Virus record (IMG/VR): IMGVR_UViG_3300044713_000162
Location: 1 to 44,516 of that record
Length of the DNA stretch: 44,516 bases
Source of the DNA: a virus
Reading direction: 5' to 3' (one strand)
Part shown: positions 30,385-38,100 of the stretch, one piece after another
How the letters are laid out: each line of letters starts with the position of its first letter
Position numbering within the stretch: the stretch's first letter is position 1
Notes under the pieces: model-generated
Seen by the model: the letters and a program-made list of their open reading frames with translations, nothing else
What the model was told of the DNA's origin: nothing
The model's database searches: none
Position numbers and translations under genes: made by a program

Positions 30385-32109
30385 CTAGTTCAACACTTCG
30401 ACGGTCAGGTTCATCAGCTGCGGTGAAACGTCGGTGCCCGTGGTGTGTAGTTGCACCACGTGCAGACGCGAGGTGAAGCCCGCGCCGCCCGCCAGGTTGA
30501 GCGAAGCGGTGGTCGCGGTGAAGGTGTCGCCGCCCACGAAGATCGCCGCCGGCGTCGCCGAGAGGTACTGCTCCCAGAACGAATAGCCGCCTTCGATCGA
30601 TCCCGACGTGACAGTCGTGCCCGCCGCGGTGGTGAAGCCTTGCCAGCAGAAATTGCCGGTGTAGGCTGCAGCCGTGTTCGGTCCGACGGTCGCTGAAAGG
30701 TTCGCGATGTTGACGGGAACACCGGCAGCGTTTGAGCCGGCACCATCCCACCACAATTGGATCTTCTCCACAGTCGCCGACGCTCCGGTCAGCTGCTCTT
30801 TGCCGCAGACCCGGATTTCCTTGCTGACATAGTTCAGGAAGCCAGCAGGGACGGCGAGAGTTCCGATCACGCAGGGCACGGCGGTCGCGACGGTGGCGGG
30901 GCAGGCCGTGAAGGGCTGGCTCGATCCGACGATGCCGTTTAAGCCAACATGTGCTCCAGGCACGTAGGCATAGACGGTGTGCCCGTTCGAGTTGCCGACG
31001 TAATCGGAGGTTGTCGAGATGGTGCCGAGCTGCAGCGCGAGCGGGGAAGTGTTGACGGTGAGCGCCGAGACAATCGCGTTCGATCCGGTCTGCCCGTAGG
31101 CCGTGTTCGCCACAGCGCAGGCCGGGGTGACGGTCTCAAACGTGGTCAGGGTGCAGACCGAACTCGTCAACGGCACCTGGTAGGCGAAAGAGTAAGAACC
31201 GGAAGCCAGCGAGATGTAAACCGTGTAGCCAATCGCGCCGGCCGAAGCGACGGGAGCCGCGATGCCGATCTGATTGGTTGAGCCAGTCCCCGCCGTCAGT
31301 GAACTGAAGTCGAGCGAGCAGGGGCCTTCGTTGCCCATGATGTCGACGTAGGAAACGCAGGCGTGATAGGTCGAAGTGCCGGTGTAGGTGCCGCCGGTGG
31401 TGTTGGCGCCGTTCAGGCCGAAGCCAACCGTGGTGGCGGTCAGCGTGGCCGGCACAGCGAGAAACGTGTCATTCGCCGGAGCGGGTCCCCAGTAGCCATT
31501 GCCGTAAGGGCCATCGCGTTCGATGGTGACGGTCGGAAACACGATCAGCCCATTCAGCAGCGCGGCCACACTGGCGTAGCAGTTGGTGCAGCTCAGGTTC
31601 ACGCCGCCTTCCCAGGCTTTGTCCGAGACGACGATGCCGCCGCCCGCCAAGTAAGCGTCGTAGATCGCTTCCGCCATGCCCGCGGTTCCGGAGACGACAG
31701 GTTCGCCGAAGCCATGGGTGTTCGAGAAGCTGCCGGTCACCTGGCACTGGCCGTTGCCGGTCGAAGAGTTGTAGTAGCAATTCGAGACCGCGGTCGGCAG
31801 CAGATATTCCTGGTTCGACGGGCCGCCCACGATGATCGGGGTGAAGATGTTGTAGGGCAGGATCTGGCGGCCGTCGGGCAACTTGATCGAGGCGATCTGC
31901 AAGGTGATGGTGGCGGTGCCGGTCGCCGAGTTGCCGTTGACGACGTAGTTGTTCGTCGAAGGATAGTTGTAGTTGGACGCGACGAAGCGCCCAGCGACGC
32001 GGCTTTGGTTCGAGCCGCCGGAAGGCGCGTACTGCGCGGATGACGGCACACCCGTTGCTACAACGAGAAGGGCTGCCGCAAGGAAAGCGAGTGTGCGGAT
32101 GGTTTTCAT
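30385..32109 (-). CDS. Fibre-like protein with Sec signal peptide, 574 aa
   Basis: ATG 32109 follows AAAGGAGCACTACCTCTC. Residues 1-26 are a textbook signal: MKTIRTLAFLAAALLVVATG then a site of the form SSAQ-YAP. The mature protein is beta-rich, Gly/Thr/Ser/Asn-heavy, with Tyr and Cys spread through it (YNYPSTNNYVVNG, CSLDFSS), much like the fibre-like pair at 8343-11311. It has no catalytic motif. It is far from those genes, near portal and terminase. It may be a capsid or tail fibre, or an exported receptor-binding protein. Confidence 0.7.
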   Translation of the reverse strand: MKTIRTLAFLAAALLVVATGVPSSAQYAPSGGSNQSRVAGRFVASNYNYPSTNNYVVNGNSATGTATITLQIASIKLPDGRQILPYNIFTPIIVGGPSNQEYLLPTAVSNCYYNSSTGNGQCQVTGSFSNTHGFGEPVVSGTAGMAEAIYDAYLAGGGIVVSDKAWEGGVNLSCTNCYASVAALLNGLIVFPTVTIERDGPYGNGYWGPAPANDTFLAVPATLTATTVGFGLNGANTTGGTYTGTSTYHACVSYVDIMGNEGPCSLDFSSLTAGTGSTNQIGIAAPVASAGAIGYTVYISLASGSYSFAYQVPLTSSVCTLTTFETVTPACAVANTAYGQTGSNAIVSALTVNTSPLALQLGTISTTSDYVGNSNGHTVYAYVPGAHVGLNGIVGSSQPFTACPATVATAVPCVIGTLAVPAGFLNYVSKEIRVCGKEQLTGASATVEKIQLWWDGAGSNAAGVPVNIANLSATVGPNTAAAYTGNFCWQGFTTAAGTTVTSGSIEGGYSFWEQYLSATPAAIFVGGDTFTATTASLNLAGGAGFTSRLHVVQLHTTGTDVSPQLMNLTVEVLN

Positions 32110-32186
32110 GAGAGGTAGTGCTCCTTTGGTAGGCGATTCGGAAATTTGTGAACTCGTGATGGGTGAAGCGGGAAGCGAAAAGTCTT

Positions 32187-32588
32187 CTAGCTGTTGTCGT
32201 ACATGCTGGCGAGATCTTCCGGCTCGTCGCCGTCGGGCTCGTCGTGGCTCATCTGGCCGTCGTCTTCGGCGTCGTCGTCTTTCTCGCCGTGCATCGCGTC
32301 CATGTGGTCTTTGGCGTCGTCGTAACTGGCGTGCTCGCCCGGTTCTTTGCGGCCGTCCGGGTGCGTGTGCATGGAGGTGTAGGAGCCGTCTTCCATCGGC
32401 CCGTGCATTTCGTGGTGGTGCATACCGTCGCCCTGATCCTTGCCCTGATCGTCCGAGCCGTTGTGATCTTCGCCGGGCTCTTCCTGGTCGGAGGGGCGGC
32501 TCATCCCGTCGGCGGATTTCGACTCGCCGGGCTTTTCCATTCCGCGCCGCCGCGCTTCCATGGCGGTCATGCCTTTGTGCTGAAACAT
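32187..32588 (-). CDS. Acidic His/Met-rich protein, 133 aa
   Basis: ATG 32588 starts an unusual sequence: after 20 basic residues it is almost all Asp, Glu, Gly, Ser, His and Met, including GMHHHEMHG and DAMHGEKDDD. It is probably disordered and could bind divalent or transition metals. A scaffold accessory role is also conceivable. It lies between the structural gene at 32595 and the fibre-like gene. No family is recognised. Confidence 0.65.
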   Translation of the reverse strand: MFQHKGMTAMEARRRGMEKPGESKSADGMSRPSDQEEPGEDHNGSDDQGKDQGDGMHHHEMHGPMEDGSYTSMHTHPDGRKEPGEHASYDDAKDHMDAMHGEKDDDAEDDGQMSHDEPDGDEPEDLASMYDNS

Positions 32589-32594
32589 GGGGTG

Positions 32595-33029
32595 TTACTC
32601 CTTTGGTTCGGGGTTCAAGCCGTCGATTTCACCGTCAAGATCACTGTCGTCAGGCTGCGGAAATTCGCGCCACTCGCCCGCGCCTCTGCGATTCACGATC
32701 TCGGCTCGCGCCACGGCCGAGAGCGCCTGGTGTGCGGGGTCTTTCGGAATCGCCTGCAGCTTGTGCTGCTCCAGGTACGCCGCAGAGAATTCGTGCGATT
32801 CGTGCACCACGGAGTGAATCATCACCGACTCCGGGATGTAGCCGATGGGCTGCACTTTGGGCTTGCCGTTCACCATGGGCTCGTCGGGAATGAAAGAGAG
32901 ATGCAGCGTGGGTTCGCCGTCCGCGCCGAGATGCGATTCTTCGGTCGGGACCACCTGGTGCACCAGGGCGTTGAAAGTTTTGCCGCCCAGCACGAGCAGA
33001 ACTACGTCACCGCGTTTCACGTCACTCAT
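32595..33029 (-). CDS. Unknown protein with beta-rich N-terminus, 144 aa
   Basis: ATG 33029 follows TTGAGGAGAAAACTTTT, a good ribosome site. Residues 1-50 read MSDVKRGDVVLLVLGGKTFNALVHQVV, an SH3-like barrel in appearance. The remainder is mixed, with an acidic tail. It is likely a small virion or assembly protein. No family is recognised. Confidence 0.65.
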   Translation of the reverse strand: MSDVKRGDVVLLVLGGKTFNALVHQVVPTEESHLGADGEPTLHLSFIPDEPMVNGKPKVQPIGYIPESVMIHSVVHESHEFSAAYLEQHKLQAIPKDPAHQALSAVARAEIVNRRGAGEWREFPQPDDSDLDGEIDGLNPEPKE

Positions 33030-33042
33030 AAAAGTTTTCTCC

Positions 33043-33357
33043 TCAAAGTCCCGCGATGCCTCGATCGCGTTCTTTCTGTTGCGAATTGTGTTGGCGCTCG
33101 ATCGCGGCCTTCTGCCGCCGCCAGCTCCCGGCGGAGCGCGGCATGGATGCGACTGTCGGCGGTTTGCGTTCCGGTTGGGGCGTGCGTTGGATGTGAATCA
33201 TGTCGCGCAGAAACGTGCCAGCTTTCGCGGGGAAGGTTTCCACGGGCGGCTTCACCATTGGCCGCTGCTTTCGATCGGCCCAATGAATCACGATCACCAT
33301 CATGGCGAACATGCCGAAACAGCAGCCGATCACGAATGCCAGGAAGGGACTCACCAT
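33043..33357 (-). CDS. Membrane-anchored protein, 104 aa
   Basis: ATG 33357 overlaps the upstream stop by seven bases (ATGGTGA). Residues 2-26 form a single hydrophobic span (VSPFLAFVIGCCFGMFAMMVIV). The rest, about 78 residues, is very basic and Gln/Arg-rich, presumably cytoplasmic. It could be a lysis accessory or a membrane tether. The small genes at 33351-33661 are tightly coupled to it. Confidence 0.65.
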   Translation of the reverse strand: MVSPFLAFVIGCCFGMFAMMVIVIHWADRKQRPMVKPPVETFPAKAGTFLRDMIHIQRTPQPERKPPTVASMPRSAGSWRRQKAAIERQHNSQQKERDRGIAGL

Positions 33358-33554
33358 CGCCCACGTCCTCGCGGAAAGCGGAAGCTCTTCACCTTGGGAT
33401 TCTTTTGCTCGAAAAACTTCTGCGCGAGAAACAATCGGTTGTGCATGCGTTCGAGGTCCGCGTCGGTCATGACTTCGAAGCCGGCCTTCTCCGCTTCGGC
33501 CTGGTTCTCGTCGGGAATCGAGCAGAGCGTTCCGTCCGGGGCCATCATCCTCAT
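33351..33554 (-). CDS. Small basic protein, 67 aa
   Basis: ATG 33554 overlaps the upstream stop as ATGA, which decides between it and GTG 33563. The product starts MRMMAPDGTLCSIPDEN and then forms helices rich in Lys and Arg (FFEQKNPKVKSFRFPRG). It resembles small phage proteins with a DGTxxxIPDEN beginning and an EKAGFEV helix. Function is unknown. Confidence 0.65.
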   Translation of the reverse strand: MRMMAPDGTLCSIPDENQAEAEKAGFEVMTDADLERMHNRLFLAQKFFEQKNPKVKSFRFPRGRGRW

Positions 33555-33661
33555 AACGGCCACAACTCACGCCAACGGTAGCGATGACAGCCGTTGCCGG
33601 GAATCCAGCGCCAGTACATGCGCCATGCCCAGGCCTGCACTGCATTCTTGAACTTCCTCAT
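33551..33661 (-). CDS. Tiny Trp-rich protein, 36 aa
   Basis: ATG 33661 overlaps the terminase stop as ATGA and its own stop overlaps the next ATG. The 36 residues contain six tryptophans (AWAWRMYWRWIP), with basic residues. Double ATGA coupling in a dense operon supports it. Its role is unknown; a membrane-active peptide is possible. Confidence 0.6.
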   Translation of the reverse strand: MRKFKNAVQAWAWRMYWRWIPGNGCHRYRWRELWPL

Positions 33662-35250
33662 GAGTAGGCCTTCCCGCCGAGCTTCTCGATCAGCGACTTC
33701 ACCGTCACCACTTCGCCTTCCGCCGGCTTCGGCATCTCGCCCGCGAAATCCTTCCGCACGCTCTGCAACCGCTCGTGCAGTTTCACCTCGCGGCTTTTCA
33801 CTGACGCGCCCAGCATGAACTGCAAACCGTAGCGGGCGGAGTCCGCGGGATCGTCGCCGATCTGGTTCTCGCTGAAGTTCACGCTCAACACGTCTTCGGT
33901 GTTATTGGGATCGCGGACCAGCGAGGGAATGCACTCGACCAGGTGCGGGCAATCTTCGCCGACGATCTGCCACAGGTCCGCGTCGAGCAACTGGGCCATC
34001 AAGCGCCATCCCGAGATGCGCGAGCCAGGTGAAGATTCCGCCGGGTGCGGCTTCGGCATTTCTTTCGGCATGGCTTCGGAAATCATCTGCCCGATCGAGC
34101 GCCGCTTGCCAGGATCGCGCGGGGAGAGTTTGCCGAAGTCCCAGGAGTAGGGGAAGGCGTCGAACTTGTGGCCCGCGGAAAGCTGGCCGATCTTTTTGCC
34201 CAACTCTTCTTCGCCGACGCCGCGGCCCCAGTGCTCGCGGTAGGTGATCACGCGATTGTGTTCGTCGATCACGTGCCAGTGCACCGCACCGGGATGGTCG
34301 AAGCCCCAGTCCCCGGAGAGCCAGCGTTTATGCCAGGGCTTGATGCGGGCTTCGGCCTCCGCTCTGGAAATCACATGGCGCGCCGGACTCCATTGTTTAA
34401 AATACTGCCCTTCAAACGTGTCCCACTTGCCGTAGAGCCAGGCTTCGCGCAGCTCCTTGTCGGTCAGCGCGAGCAAATCTTGCCCGTAGTAGGTGCGGGT
34501 GAGAAAGTACTCGCGGCGCTGCTCTTCCGGCCAGGAATAGAACACGCATTCCTGACACGGGCACGAATCATCACCGGGCTGATGCACGCCGTGGCCGATG
34601 CCGTCGCGCGTGAGTTCGGCGCGCGCCCACTCGATGTTGTCCCAGCTGAAGGCCTGCAGGAACGCCCAGTTGAATTGCTTCTCTTCCGGCTTCAGAATCC
34701 CGTCGATGAAGACGCGCTTCAGGTACGGAAGTCCCTTGGGCGGCAAACCGCTGGGCGAGCGGCCGGGCATGAAGCTGTAAACCTGCGTGGGCACGATGTC
34801 GGGATTGCTTGTACAACGTAACGATCCGCTCATGCGCTCCAGTTCGTCCTGCGAGAACTCCTGGGCTTCGTCGGCGAAGATGTCGGCGTATTCCGAAGAG
34901 CAGAAATCGGCGACGTCCTTCGACGTCGGGGCGGAGCCGAAGTAAAGCGTCGAGCCCACTTCCGGGAACACCAGTTTCTTTTTCTGCTCGTTGTAGTTGC
35001 GCCGCAGCTCGGGCATTTCCTGGAACAGCTTCTGCAGGTGCGACTGCTCCAGTTCTTTCTGGGAGCGCCGCAAGATCAATCCGGTCGTCATGGGAAATTC
35101 GAGCCGCCGCGCGATCATGATGCGGCGCACGCCGCCCGATTTCGAGCCGCCGCGCGAACCGCCAAAGCCGATCCGGCGGCAGCGGGGATCATTCCACAGG
35201 GCCGCGAGCAAGCTTTGCTTTGGTTGCAGCCTGATCTTGAGGGCGTCCAA
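33658..35250 (-). CDS. terL: Terminase large subunit
   Basis: This 530-residue protein is the packaging ATPase and nuclease. The P-loop is GFGGSRGGSKSGG at residues about 28-40, an imperfect Walker A. Walker B is YADIFADEAQ at about 123-132. The nuclease domain begins with GDWGFDHPGAVHW near residue 315, with further acidic residues near NTEDVLSVNF. An insertion with CPCQEC (about 231-236) may bind zinc. The start TTG 35250 has no clear ribosome site and overlaps the small subunit by 62 bases, so translation may be coupled or the real start may be later, but it must precede the P-loop. Portal and capsid genes lie downstream. Confidence 0.88.
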   Translation of the reverse strand: MDALKIRLQPKQSLLAALWNDPRCRRIGFGGSRGGSKSGGVRRIMIARRLEFPMTTGLILRRSQKELEQSHLQKLFQEMPELRRNYNEQKKKLVFPEVGSTLYFGSAPTSKDVADFCSSEYADIFADEAQEFSQDELERMSGSLRCTSNPDIVPTQVYSFMPGRSPSGLPPKGLPYLKRVFIDGILKPEEKQFNWAFLQAFSWDNIEWARAELTRDGIGHGVHQPGDDSCPCQECVFYSWPEEQRREYFLTRTYYGQDLLALTDKELREAWLYGKWDTFEGQYFKQWSPARHVISRAEAEARIKPWHKRWLSGDWGFDHPGAVHWHVIDEHNRVITYREHWGRGVGEEELGKKIGQLSAGHKFDAFPYSWDFGKLSPRDPGKRRSIGQMISEAMPKEMPKPHPAESSPGSRISGWRLMAQLLDADLWQIVGEDCPHLVECIPSLVRDPNNTEDVLSVNFSENQIGDDPADSARYGLQFMLGASVKSREVKLHERLQSVRKDFAGEMPKPAEGEVVTVKSLIEKLGGKAYS

Positions 35251-35629
35251 TGTGGTCGATGATCACGCGCAACGGTGTCTCTGGGTTAAACGCAGTATCG
35301 ATGCGTTGCGGCGCGGTGCCGTCTCTGCGGTTGGTCAGCCGTTCGAGGTGCGCGCCGATCTGCGCGCATTCGCCCTTGCCGATCTTTTCCCGCAGCGCCG
35401 CGATGATCTGCACTTCGTCTTTCGGATTCTTTTGGATCTGCTCGAGCGCCGCCTTCATCTCGTCCCAGTGCAACAGCATCAGCCAGTAGAACTCTTCGTC
35501 GATGCGCCCGAGCACCTGGGTCGCGATGCCCTTCGTGGCGGGATTGGCTTCGATCTTCTGCTTCGGTGGCCGTCCGACGCGTTTGCCGGAAGCTTTGATT
35601 TGCGCGCTGCGATCTCCTCCGCGGGGCAT
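35189..35629 (-). CDS. terS: Putative terminase small subunit
   Basis: This 146-residue protein overlaps the terL gene by 62 bases, the usual neighbour position. The N-terminus has GKRVGRPPK, an AT-hook-like DNA-binding motif, followed by helices (IDEEFYWLMLLHWDEMKAALEQI, VQIIAALREKIGKGE). Small terminases are DNA-binding, helical and of this size. Sequence similarity within the family is low, so the call rests on position, size and DNA-binding features. Confidence 0.6.
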   Translation of the reverse strand: MPRGGDRSAQIKASGKRVGRPPKQKIEANPATKGIATQVLGRIDEEFYWLMLLHWDEMKAALEQIQKNPKDEVQIIAALREKIGKGECAQIGAHLERLTNRRDGTAPQRIDTAFNPETPLRVIIDHIGRPQDQAATKAKLARGPVE

Positions 35630-35636
35630 TCAACAC

Positions 35637-36074
35637 TTACGCTCCAAAGGTCTCGGCCAGGTTCAGACGGTAGACCTTGAACTTCAGCTCGGATTCGGGG
35701 CCGTCGATGCGCACGAAATTCCGGCGCTCGGCGAAACGGCAGGTGGATTCTTCGCGGCAAAGAAAATACAGCTCACCGGCGTCGCGCCGATAGGCTTCCA
35801 CGATGGCTTGCTCCGTCATCCGCGTCATGGCGTGCGCTCGATCGGTTTCGCTGAGGTCCGGCGCGAAGCATAAGTTTTCGAGCATCAGCGGCTGCTGCAC
35901 GGGGAGATAGGCGCGTGCGCCTTTGCCTGGACTCCAGGCCGACAGCACAAACGTGGACTGATGGCGGAAGATGTCGAGATCGAGCAGATCGCCGTCGGGC
36001 GTGCTGCGCGCGAATCGCAGCAACCGCTCGTACTCTTCGCGGGAACTCTCGCGCACGATGAAGGGATGGTCCAT
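35637..36074 (-). CDS. Unknown protein, possible GNAT-like fold, 145 aa
   Basis: ATG 36074 starts a mixed alpha/beta protein. The order of helix (REEYERLLRFAR), strands, helix (MTRMTEQAIVEAYRR) and final strands (GELYFLCREE, NFVRID) resembles an acetyltransferase fold, and GNAT-like genes do occur beside terminases. No clear acetyl-CoA motif (Q/RxxGxG/A) is present, so it may be a degenerate or structural relative. Confidence 0.5.
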   Translation of the reverse strand: MDHPFIVRESSREEYERLLRFARSTPDGDLLDLDIFRHQSTFVLSAWSPGKGARAYLPVQQPLMLENLCFAPDLSETDRAHAMTRMTEQAIVEAYRRDAGELYFLCREESTCRFAERRNFVRIDGPESELKFKVYRLNLAETFGA

Positions 36075-36086
36075 AGAACAAAATTT

Positions 36087-36518
36087 TTATGCGGCTCGCG
36101 TGATCCGTGCCGTGATCTTGATGCCGGCATTCGAGGGTGCGGTCTTGCAGAACAGGGCCACGGCCTGGCCGGCGACCGGAATCAGGTCCGTGGTCCAGCG
36201 CGTCCCCGGTCCATTCGGGCCATTGGTGATGTTGGCGAATGTGAGATCGCCCGCGGCGGGCACCTGGACGTAATCCTGGGGGCCGGCCACATCGTTGTCG
36301 GCCTCGAGTACGTAGAACTCGCCGGCACCCGGTGCGGCGGAGGCGTCGATCACCACGCGAATCCCTTTCTGGCCGGCCACCGGTCCCAAAGGAAGTCCGA
36401 GCTGCTGCGAGAACTCGCCGGCCTGGACAGCTTCGTTGTTCCAGACCAGGTAGGTGTTCAGCGGCGCTCCGATGGCCAGGAACGGGGGAGGGTACTGGGC
36501 GTTGTAAAGGGGCGACAT
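36087..36518 (-). CDS. Structural protein, possible decoration or fibre base, 143 aa
   Basis: ATG 36518 follows GAGGCCGAAACC. The protein is beta-rich (PLNTYLVWNNEAVQAGEF, GEFYVLEADNDVAGPQDYVQV) and ends in strands, with no enzymatic motif. Its style resembles head-fibre or decoration proteins of phages. It lies between the recombinase gene and the terminase module. Confidence 0.55.
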   Translation of the reverse strand: MSPLYNAQYPPPFLAIGAPLNTYLVWNNEAVQAGEFSQQLGLPLGPVAGQKGIRVVIDASAAPGAGEFYVLEADNDVAGPQDYVQVPAAGDLTFANITNGPNGPGTRWTTDLIPVAGQAVALFCKTAPSNAGIKITARITRAA

Positions 36519-36554
36519 GGTTTCGGCCTCGGAAAAGCAAAGAAAGCAGAGAAA

Positions 36555-37085
36555 TCAAACTTTAAGAGCACGCCCCACAGCCGCGGAAGCTTCGGCGTCG
36601 GAAACTTTCAGGTAGGCTCCGGTCGAGGCCATCGATTTGTGGCCCAGGTACTGCCGGACATTTTCAATTCCCGCGGAATGAATGGCTTGCATGCCGATCG
36701 TGTGTTTCAGGATGTGCGGGTGGCGCTTGCGTTCGGGGATGCCCGCGGCCTTCGCGTAGCCCTGCACCAGGCGCCAGAAGTGCTGCCGGCAGACCGGGAA
36801 CACTCTTTGCTTTCCCGGCATGGAAGCGACGAAAGCAGACAGCGCGGCACGCTCGTTTAAGAGCGGATTCGGGTCCTCGACCAGGGGCTGCACGGTGCGC
36901 AAACTGCCCTTCAGTCGAGCCACGGCCAGATGCCCGTCGACGATGGCATCCCGTTGCATTCGCGTGATTTCTGAGGCGCGCAGACCGTGGGAGTAGGCCA
37001 CCAGGATCATCAGGAAGTCGCGCTCGCGTTCGGCGCGGGCTGCGGCCAGAAGTGCAAGTAATTCGCGTTTGCTTAGGGCTTCCAA
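36555..37085 (-). CDS. Compact tyrosine recombinase/integrase
   Basis: This 176-residue protein is the catalytic domain of a tyrosine recombinase. Visible residues are Arg36 (HGLRASE), Lys59, the H-x-x-K of HILKHT at 124-127, His149 (YLGHKS) and the nucleophile Tyr158 (TGAYLK). The usual HxxR arginine is replaced by lysine. The N-terminal core-binding domain of about 100 residues is missing, and TTG 37085 lacks a ribosome site, with an in-frame stop 33 bases upstream. So it is either a short-type recombinase or a 5'-truncated remnant. It could act in integration or dimer resolution. A candidate att site is not identified. Confidence 0.82.
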   Translation of the reverse strand: MEALSKRELLALLAAARAERERDFLMILVAYSHGLRASEITRMQRDAIVDGHLAVARLKGSLRTVQPLVEDPNPLLNERAALSAFVASMPGKQRVFPVCRQHFWRLVQGYAKAAGIPERKRHPHILKHTIGMQAIHSAGIENVRQYLGHKSMASTGAYLKVSDAEASAAVGRALKV

Positions 37086-37138
37086 AACCAGAGAAAAGCA
37101 AAAAATGCGACAGAACTACAAATTGTCTCTTCGCGGCA

Positions 37139-37540
37139 TCAGTTCACCCCGAGCCAACGCAGCGCGATGGGCGCGAACAGCATCCCGATCTCCCAGGCCA
37201 CGGCGACGCCGGCGGAAACCAGAGCGGCGATCAGGTAGCCGACCCACTTGCTGCGGAGGTATTTCTTCAGGGCAACGATCAACTCGTCGCGTTCTTTGAG
37301 CTTGCCGTGGAGCTCGTCGAGCTGGCGGTCCCGGTCCCGCACCGCCGCGTCCAGAATCCGCTTCTCTTTCCAGAGTTCGTTCAGCGAGCGCAGCAGTTCT
37401 TCGTTGTCGGCGCGGCCGCGTTGCTTCGAATATTGTTTGGCTCGATCGGGAGCGTTGAGGGTGCCGATCGCCTGGGCGAAGCGGATCTCGGGGTTCACGA
37501 CTACTGGGTTAACGTCGGCTTTGGAATCGTTCTCGCTCAT
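37139..37540 (-). CDS. Coiled-coil protein with C-terminal membrane helix, 133 aa
   Basis: ATG 37540 starts a protein whose middle (residues 45-95) is a predicted coiled coil (LLRSLNELWKEKRILDAAVR, KLKERDELIVALKKYL), followed by a hydrophobic span (VGYLIAALVSAGVAVAWEIG) and a short tail. Such topology suits a membrane-tethered protein, for example in lysis timing or superinfection control. It overlaps the upstream gene by 32 bases. Confidence 0.6.
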   Translation of the reverse strand: MSENDSKADVNPVVVNPEIRFAQAIGTLNAPDRAKQYSKQRGRADNEELLRSLNELWKEKRILDAAVRDRDRQLDELHGKLKERDELIVALKKYLRSKWVGYLIAALVSAGVAVAWEIGMLFAPIALRWLGVN

Positions 37541-37718
37541 TGGGAAACAGCACGTAGCCGTCGAAAATCACCAAAGCCAACAGGATCTCCATCTCCGGTT
37601 TCATCGTCAGACCAGGCGGGCAGGAATCCCGGATCGATTGGAGATTGCGCCGCGCCCGTGGGCTTTCCGGGTTGGGTGCGCCCGTGAGTTCGTCGAGGAG
37701 TGCGCGGATCAGGCTCAC
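37509..37718 (-). CDS. Small protein with hydrophobic helix, 69 aa
   Basis: GTG 37718 gives a sequence reading as protein (MSLIRALLDELTGAP, then MEILLALVIFDGYVLFPNE). A competing frame from ATG 37722 ends with an ATGA overlap at 37537 but is low-complexity and Pro/Arg-rich. I prefer this frame, though the overlap with the next gene (32 bases) is larger than usual. No ribosome site is obvious. Confidence 0.45.
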   Translation of the reverse strand: MSLIRALLDELTGAPNPESPRARRNLQSIRDSCPPGLTMKPEMEILLALVIFDGYVLFPNERERFQSRR

Positions 37719-37725
37719 GCATGGG

Positions 37726-38100
37726 CTAAAGCTGTTGCACCAGTTCGACGGCGCGACCGAAGTAGGCTATGGCGCGGGCGCTCACCAGCAGACGGATGCG
37801 TGCGTCTCGCTTGGCTTGATTCTTTTCGGGATCGTCGAAGTGCGTGAGTTCGACTTCGAGCGGGGGCAGGGGACAGCGGCGGGGGCGGGCTAGTTTTTCG
37901 ATGGCTTCGGGGGCGGCGGTGATCAGCCGTTCTCCGGAGTAGAGGATGGCGCGACAGAGAATTCCTTGGGCGTGATCGTCCGGATTCACCCAGTCGGCGC
38001 GGCCTGCCGCCACTTCCTCGGCGGCGTAGCTCACACTTTTGCGCTGGATGGGACGATCAACGCGCGGGTTCGACCCGCGGCTGAACACACTGACTCTCAT
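37726..38100 (-). CDS. Unknown protein, 124 aa
   Basis: ATG 38100 starts a basic protein with a Ser/Arg/Gly-rich N-terminus (VFSRGSNPRVDRP), then a helical region (SYAAEEVAAGRADWV) and a C-terminal helix (IRLLVSARAIAYFGRAVELV). No family is recognised. It is the first clear gene below the 373-base stretch at 38101-38473. Confidence 0.55.
   Translation of the reverse strand: MRVSVFSRGSNPRVDRPIQRKSVSYAAEEVAAGRADWVNPDDHAQGILCRAILYSGERLITAAPEAIEKLARPRRCPLPPLEVELTHFDDPEKNQAKRDARIRLLVSARAIAYFGRAVELVQQL

Noticed and set aside
29863-30426. Rightward frame of 187 codons
   Set aside because: It crosses four tightly coupled leftward genes and is a shadow; no ribosome site.
37537-37722. Alternative frame from ATG 37722 with an ATGA overlap to the next gene
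   Set aside because: The product is Pro/Arg/Gly-rich without protein-like character; the frame from GTG 37718 reads better despite a larger overlap.
38061-38085. tRNA T-arm-like sequence (GGGTTCGACCC)
   Set aside because: No acceptor stem, anticodon arm or D-arm fits around it on either strand, and it lies inside the start of a coding frame.
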